DNA of 64,000 nt, taken from the NCBI RefSeq assembly GCF_021869535.1, contig NW_026262668.1, forward strand, positions 12,880,348 through 12,944,347, given 5' to 3'. Positions within the stretch are counted from its first letter, which is position 1, and every line of letters starts with the position of its first letter. A program made the translations under genes and the position numbers. This document shows positions 58,519 to 64,000 of this stretch, in pieces. Source of the DNA: Mytilus californianus (lineage: Eukaryota > Mollusca > Bivalvia > Mytilida > Mytilidae). Below the pieces are notes generated by a model. That model was not told the DNA's origin. It did no database searches and worked only from the letters and a program-made list of their open reading frames with translations.

Positions 58519-58743
58519 AATTGATTATGAACATAAGAAATTACTAATAGTGTTGTTCACTACAAATACACATTTTCGGAAATTCCAATAAGCATCTATA
58601 TGGAATACAAAACTAATCCTTTAAATACTTTTTTGCTTGAAGGTTATTTTTTTTATCCCAGTCATATATATGTCTCTATTCTAAAGCATTGATCTTTTTA
58701 AAAAAATGGGATTCTAACTCCCGGACCCCCTCCCCCGGTTACC

Positions 58744-58883
58744 CAGTGGCCGATCCGGGGTTGGGGGGTTCCGCGGGTTGGAACCGACTTTTATTTAAAA
58801 GATCAATGCATTTGAATGGTTGGACACCCCCCCACCCCTCTTTTTTCTCTTGAGTTGGGAACCCCCGGCTGGATCAGCCCCTG
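58744..58883. mobile_element. MITE with imperfect inverted ends
   Basis: Ends CAGTGGCCGATCCGG and CTGGATCAGCCCCTG pair, continuing into GGGGGTTCC and GGGAACCCCC. The word AAAAGATCAATGCATTTGAA is inside. I remember similar elements ending in GGATCCGCCCCTG as widespread in invertebrates. Confidence 0.65.
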
Positions 58884-58997
58884 ATTGCTAATGCAGACAC
58901 ACCTATTCCTTAGTATGTTCGAATATGAATGTTTGTTTATTCTCGAGATGAGGGAGGGGGGCTTTTGTTTTTGATCAAATCGTAAGATATAAAATAC

Positions 58998-59247
58998 AGT
59001 TATGATTACCTTTATTAGACTGATACAGGTAAGTACTTTGGGTTATAATATTGCCTTTATCTTTAGTCTCTTCTACCAAATCCAACGCTTGCCACAAAAT
59101 GTCGTCCGTCTTATACCCGTCCATATTGACAACTGTATACCAGGAGCATGATGTATTTTTTTGTTTGTAATAAGAATACACGAAATAGTCAACCTTGACC
59201 TGCTGATTCATATTAGCACACGGATGTAACGGGAATATGCAAAACAA
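58998..59247 (-). CDS. Possible minus-strand exon of an unknown gene
   Basis: The minus strand reads CIFPLHPCANMNQQVKVDYF, then NTSCSWYTVVNMDGYKTDDI and ALDLVEETKDKGNIITQST, up to a possible donor AAAG|GTAATC near 58998-59012. Composition is balanced and unlike chance frames in this AT-rich DNA. I could not find partner exons, and no family comes to mind. It may be one exon of a gene extending outside this stretch or a decayed one. Confidence 0.35.
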
Positions 59248-59449
59248 CTTGACATTTGTAAAATATAATCACTTGTCAAAGTTTGAACGAAGATAATCAA
59301 AGAAAGGTTACTAGTGGGGTTTCATGTAACAAAAAAAATATTCTTATAAATCATGGTTTGATATTATCAATAAATATGGCGCTATCGTTTTTTTTTTATC
59401 ATTTAATAATCAATGTTAACAAATATAGGGTTTAGAATGGGGTGTAAGT

Positions 59450-59553
59450 TAGTTATACAACTCGGGATACGGTGTGTCTGGATAAGAAACCCCTCCGGCC
59501 TCCGGCCGACGGAGTTTCTTATCCAGACACACCTATCCCTCGGTGTATAACTA
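59450..59553. repeat. Hairpin, GC-rich centre
   Basis: Arms start TAGTTATACAACTCGGGATA and share CGGTGTGTCTGG-ATAAGAAAC with its complement GTTTCTTATCCAGACACACC. The loop is CCTCCGGCCTCCGGCC. Confidence 0.9.
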
Positions 59554-59592
59554 TTACATATCCTGTTTTGTGAACGAAGTCATGCATTCAGT

Positions 59593-59700
59593 AATAGTTA
59601 TCCCATGATGACGCGGTGTGTCAGTGTAAGATCACCCCGATGGCCGGAGGCCAGAGGGTGATCTAACACTGAGACACCAAGTCCGAATGGGATAACTATT
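59593..59700. repeat. Hairpin related to the preceding one
   Basis: Arms of about 45 bases start AATAGTTATCCCAT and end ATGGGATAACTATT, with GTGTAAGATCACCC pairing GGGTGATCTAACAC. The centre GGCCGGAGGCC and the CGGTGTGTC word resemble the hairpin at 59450-59553. Confidence 0.9.
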
Positions 59701-59859
59701 TTACATCCCAGCTGTTTTAGATTAGACGGAAAACCATTTACAATTCATAAAATCTAGTTTAGAACGCCACACAACCATTATAATATACTTTATATATTAC
59801 TATATAATATATACCCTCTATGACCCCCGAACACGATGTTTAAATATGAAACCATGTCA

Positions 59860-60065
59860 ACTCGCCCCACTGGCCAATCGGCCCACACTAAATCGCCATT
59901 TTCTAAAAAATCGCCCCACTCTTGTTTACCAACTCTCCCCACTTATGAAAAAGTGTAAAATCCCATTGAACAATCAGTCTGACAACTCGCCTTCTTTATG
60001 AAAAGAGTTAATATCCCACTGAATAAAGGTCTGCCAACTCGGTCCACTTATGAAAGCATCTTGCT
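59860..60065. repeat. Degenerate tandem repeat of about 52 bp
   Basis: CAACTC(G/T)CC... words followed by ACTTATGAAAA and ATCCCA(T/C)TGAA recur at about 59930, 59983 and 60034. Confidence 0.6.
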
Positions 60066-60667
60066 TCCTTTAAATATATTAAATTACTGAGAATTGGTAT
60101 CCAGTCATCTGGTGAAGGGGTATGTGTCGTGAGTTGATATGCCAAAGGTCTTGAGTTTGAATCCCAGCATAGACAATGGATTTTTTCTACATAAATTTTG
60201 AAAGTGTGTCTTTATTCTATCCTTTATAAGAATAATTCTAAGTTTTATTGTGGATTAGGCATTCCCGCCAAAATGTTGCAAAACAAAGGAAAGCATGCAA
60301 AACAAAAAAACTTAAGCTGGGGTGATCTGGTAGGGATGATCCGGCTCAGATCACCCCTGGTAGAACAAAGGAGCTGGGATGATAAAATAATATTCGTATA
60401 TTGTAGGAAAAGCATACAATTATTGTGTACCCGCCACGAAACATGAAAAAAGATTTAGCGGGCCTAGCTTTTCTTCCAATTTCTAAAGCATATGTTTTCC
60501 TACCTACTAATATTGTATATTTCTCCATTTAGCTTTACATGATATTGATTTGTAAGACCTCTTTGTCTGATTTATATTAAAACAAATCATATTTCACTTT
60601 TTAATGTGTATTTTATTTGCCAAACATTTCTATCTCTCTGTTTATTTCCTATTATTTTTTCTATGTT
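60066..60667. other. Non-coding stretch
   Basis: A B-box-like GAGTTTGAATCCC at about 60150 suggests another tRNA-derived fragment. Bases 60320-60360 contain a short inverted pair around GGGTGATCTG and GATCACCCC. No gene. Confidence 0.3.
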
Positions 60668-62339
60668 CACTGGGGTGAAGCTGATGATCGTAATTCGATT
60701 CACGGTCATCCAAGATGGCGGACGCTGAATTCGGTCAGAATCGGTATTGTCTGTTAAAATGTTTCTATGATATATTCTATATAAAGCATACATTTGTATG
60801 ATATAAATTTATAAAAGATTCACACGGAAATCACAAATTACTACCGAGAAATTTTTATGAAACAGGAAATTCGATTTAAAAAAATCGGTAAGATGACCGT
60901 TATTCACAATCGAGATGACCGTTACAGTACCAGCGATTCAAAACAGGAATGGCCGTAACTGGTAAAAGATGACCGTAATTTATAAAGAAAAAAAAAAAGA
61001 AAACTACTAATTTGATTTGAAATTTTTCTAAACGAATGTTAAAAATAATCAATTATTTTATTTAGTTTCATCAGAAATATCAATAATGGACTATTTTTTC
61101 TAACCAAACGAAACAAATGAAAACTCATGAATAATGAACCAAAAAAAACAACATTTTAAGGTAGTCAGAAGGTTTATCACTGAGCATGTTGAAAATTGTT
61201 TACCCTTGGACTACTTAAAGTTCATTTCTATATAAAATCCAGATAATTTCAAATTATAGTCTGGCTAAATAACAAAGATGTGTTCTGTTCAGGGTTGATG
61301 CATGAATTTCCCGAACAATTAAATATTGAAATTTTGCAAACTTTTTCAGGTAAGGGAACGATCATTTGATTCTGAGGTGAGAGCCGGGTAGATTTGATCG
61401 GGTCAGAATATTCATTTAAAATATTTTGTGGGTCAGAAAATTTATTTCAACCACTTGAGAGCAAGATTCTTTATTTTATTTTTTATTTTTTTACTAAAAA
61501 TTATACATGGCGGTAAGAATAAATTTTCTAGAAAGTTAAGCCAGAATATTTATTTTCAACTTTATCGAGGTCAGAAAATTTTATGAAAAATCTGCCAACC
61601 CCCCACAGGAGTTTTACCAATAAATGTACTTTGAAAAAACAATGTAAATTGCCGAGAATGAAAATATCAGTAGAACATAATTCCTAAATGAATCTGTCTC
61701 AGGCTCTTTCACTATGACATGTATGAAAAAAGGTTCATAATAGAAAACCAACAGAGTGAGTCAAAATTTTGCAATGACTCAAATCTTTAAGTTTACATCC
61801 TCAGAGTGATACTGAACAACTGATATCAAAAATAAAATTGCTAAAATTATGAAAGGTTCATATGTGTAAGTGTCCAGACAAAAAATGTTTAAAAAAATTC
61901 AAATAACTTGGGTTTATTAAACTATATATACTACCCTCAATACTGTTCAATGATATATCCTTGAAAAGTAATAATATCTCAATTAAATAGAACAAATCTT
62001 TTAAAAACAAATAATCGTTTTCTTTATGAAAAGGAATACTAATTGATTACTGTTCAGTTGTCGCTGGGAACAATATATATGTTCCTGGTTGTCGTGATCC
62101 AGTGCATGGTATTCGAAACTAAATTTATAGAGAATTAAATAATTTGAAAAGTACATCAAACATGTAAGAATTATTCCAATCAAATATTAAAGGGGCATTA
62201 GCTACGAGATATAGAAAAAAATAAGATATGATTGTTTTTTGTTCAATCATTAATGAAAGTGAAATATTGAAATAACAATTTGCTTTTCGCAGCAAGTTTA
62301 ATTTAGTTTTGTCAAAATAAACAAAGAGACATCGTTAAT

Positions 62340-62367
62340 GAATTATTCACTTGCAAGTGAATAATTC
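62340..62367. repeat. 28-bp perfect palindrome
   Basis: GAATTATTCACTTG followed directly by CAAGTGAATAATTC. It lies inside the 2.7-kb element. Confidence 0.9.
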
Positions 62368-62860
62368 AACTTCATTAAATCCCTGTTCATGTGAACTTCA
62401 AATGAACCCCTTAGCTAGAGATAGGTTACGCAAGAACTATAGGCGGGTTCAGTTATTGAAAGGAAAAGAATGTCAACATTGGAAGTGAAACAAGGGTAAA
62501 CCATTTGATTGACTGATTAGATCTACTAAAACTCATTCTTATACAGGTAAAAACGATTATTAACATATTGTTTTAACCTATAATATGAAATCAAACAGAC
62601 CTAGAAAAATCCAATTGCACGAGTTTGCTATCTATTTATATCTATGTTTATGTTTATATATTAACAGAAAATGTTTTTAAAAAAACTACGATCAAACTAA
62701 TGAAGGTGAGCTCCGGCAAAATATTACCAAATTTATAATTTTATAGTCTTGTTCGGATAGCGTATTAGAAGGAGGAACCTTGTCAAATTGTATAAAAAAA
62801 TTTATTGATATATCAAGACGAAGTTAGCTTTTAATCTGCTTCCCGTGGAAACATACACAT

Positions 62861-63071
62861 GGGCTCGGTTAGCGGATATAAAGATGTTTAATCAATTTTT
62901 TTAAAACTTTTTATCGTATCTCTGTCAATTTGTATTAAAATTTTAATGTTGTGATCAATATTTCACTGTTTACTAGCAATATGCAATTTACTATCTATGT
63001 CCTGTACTGAAAATACGGCAAAAAGTTAAAAAGACATTGATTAAACATATTTGTATCCGCTAACCGAGCCC
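62861..63071. repeat. Nested 211-bp foldback inside the 2.7-kb element
   Basis: GGGCTCGGTTAGCGGATA (62861-62878) is the exact complement of TATCCGCTAACCGAGCCC (63054-63071). Pairing extends inward with mismatches through ATGTTTAATCAAT and ACTTTTT. Confidence 0.85.
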
Positions 63072-63406
63072 CTATTGAGACAAACTCGACATTATCTGTA
63101 GCTCGGATTATGGAATCACGGTCATCCTTGTTATATGTTACGGTCATCTTGAAAAAATAATGATGATGAATTACGGTCATCTTAGCGATTTTTTCAAATC
63201 GAGTTTCCTGTTTCATATAAATTTTTTGGTAGTAATTTGTGATATCCGTGTGAATCTTTTATAAATTTATATTATACCAATGTATGCTTTATATAGAATA
63301 TATCATAGAAACACTTTCACAGACAATACCGATTCTGACCTAATTCAGCGTCCACCATCTTGGGATGACCGTGAATCAAATTACGGTCATCAGCTTTACC
63401 CCAGTG

Positions 63407-63734
63407 GCTAGGGGACGGATTGAGCTCTTCAATATTTTGTTTAATTACACCTTTTGTATATAGGATTGATTTTGATTGGTTGAGATAGGAGTCAGATTTT
63501 AAAGTTGTATTTTTGTCTCCAATTATTGTTTCAGACGACCGTAAAATTTAACTGAAGCTCAATTAGTCTACATATCGTTCGTTGGAGATAAATGTCGATA
63601 AATATATTTTATTGGTTAATAAAACAAGTCTTTAAACTAAGTGAAAGCAACACGAATTGAATATATCAGAGAGAAGTTCATACGACAGTTGCAGTGAAAA
63701 AGAATAAAAAAAAACGCTGTCTCCATCTTAAAAA
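63407..63734. other. Non-coding stretch
   Basis: No exon or repeat recognised. Confidence 0.3.
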
Positions 63735-63990
63735 GAAAATGTGGCATAATTGCCCTTAAAACAACTTATTACCAGAGACCAAATGACGTAAATGACTATA
63801 GGTCAGTCACCCTGACAAAGAGCATAAACCCTTAAGTAAGTTTTAAAAGGCACCGAAATGAGATAATATTTGACGGTTCAAACAAAAATACCAACTGCCT
63901 GATTTATGAACAAAACTATAAACCAAAGATAAATATGATAGACAGCGCGACAAACAACAAGCAAACTAAGGTAATCTTTTTTCATCAATG
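63735..63990 (+). repeat. Dispersed repeat R4 copy at the window end
   Basis: Degenerate copy with AATGTGGCATAATTGCC, GACTATAGGTCAGTCACCCT and GATAGACAGCGCGACAAACA. Confidence 0.55.
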
Positions 63991-64000
63991 AAACATTTTC

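Larger units (their letters stand above)
60668..63406. mobile_element. 2.7-kb element with long terminal inverted repeats, no transposase
   Basis: The left end CACTGGGGTGAAGCTGATGA and the right end TCATCAGCTTTACCCCAGTG are inverted copies. Pairing continues for about 235 bases with over 90 percent identity by eye (including GACGCTGAATT, AATCGGTATTGTCTGT, TTTATAAAAGATTCACACGG) and loosely to about 300. The word GATGACCGT or its complement ACGGTCATC occurs at least nine times near the two ends. The interior has no transposase-like frame. CACTG ends and sub-terminal repeats recall CMC/EnSpm-type elements, but no clean target duplication is visible (flanks GTT and GCT), so the class is open. Confidence 0.8.

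Noticed and set aside
1-64000. CRISPR arrays, rRNA genes or bacterial operons
   Set aside because: No regularly spaced identical short repeats with unique spacers, no rRNA motifs, and genes are spliced. The window is eukaryotic.

Overview
The window looks like nuclear DNA of a bivalve mollusc, most probably a Mytilus mussel. It is A+T-rich, its genes are split into short exons with GT-AG introns, and most of it is decayed mobile DNA. That DNA includes Penelope-like reverse-transcriptase relics, a LINE 3' end, MITE-like inverted repeats and dispersed repeat families that I associate with mussel sequence from memory. I see no bacterial-style operons, CRISPR arrays or rRNA. The genus call is inference; no search was run.

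Three spliced genes can be assembled by eye, all on the + strand. Gene A (coding exons 7426-12662) and gene B (35981-42648) are paralogues with identical architecture: a TATA box and short 5'UTR exon, then four coding exons with intron phases 1, 0, 1. They encode small secreted proteins of 190 and 198 residues. Each has a signal peptide, a variable Gly/His-rich segment and a conserved basic core with eight shared cysteines. I recognise no named family. Gene C (45962-57872) encodes a 310-residue secreted, probably membrane-anchored, beta-propeller-like protein. Its motifs (HNDSGDGP, DWEDIA, a split glycine followed by DFGGN, GGDISP, GEAV, SEG) match a family otherwise best known from bacterial secreted proteins.

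Layout: 1-2.2 kb, reverse-transcriptase relics and a repeat tail. 2.2-5.6 kb, non-coding with a cluster of TTCACGTGAA-like motifs. 5.66-12.7 kb, gene A. 12.58-22.3 kb, a tandem duplication that re-copied the end of gene A's last exon twice and was later invaded by reverse-transcriptase elements. 22.3-33.4 kb, a repeat graveyard with five reverse-transcriptase relics and a long poly-C tract. 33.9-42.7 kb, gene B with a TTAA-flanked MITE in its second intron. 42.7-45.9 kb, mostly unannotatable, with one GC-richer repeat. 45.9-57.9 kb, gene C, whose introns hold a 160-bp hairpin, a 50-bp tandem repeat, a LINE fragment with very long flanking direct repeats and a perfect 44-bp-arm palindrome. 58.4-59.7 kb, a cluster of hairpins and a possible minus-strand exon. 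60.67-63.41 kb, a 2.7-kb element with long terminal inverted repeats and a repeated GATGACCGT motif. The last 270 bases are another mussel-type dispersed repeat.

A and B clearly arose by one duplication covering promoter, exons and introns, because they share an old transposon relic at the same place downstream of the VCQ exon. The most novel-looking biology is this unnamed cysteine-rich gene family together with the exon-tail tandem duplication beside it. The second is the concentration of palindromic elements around the end of gene C.
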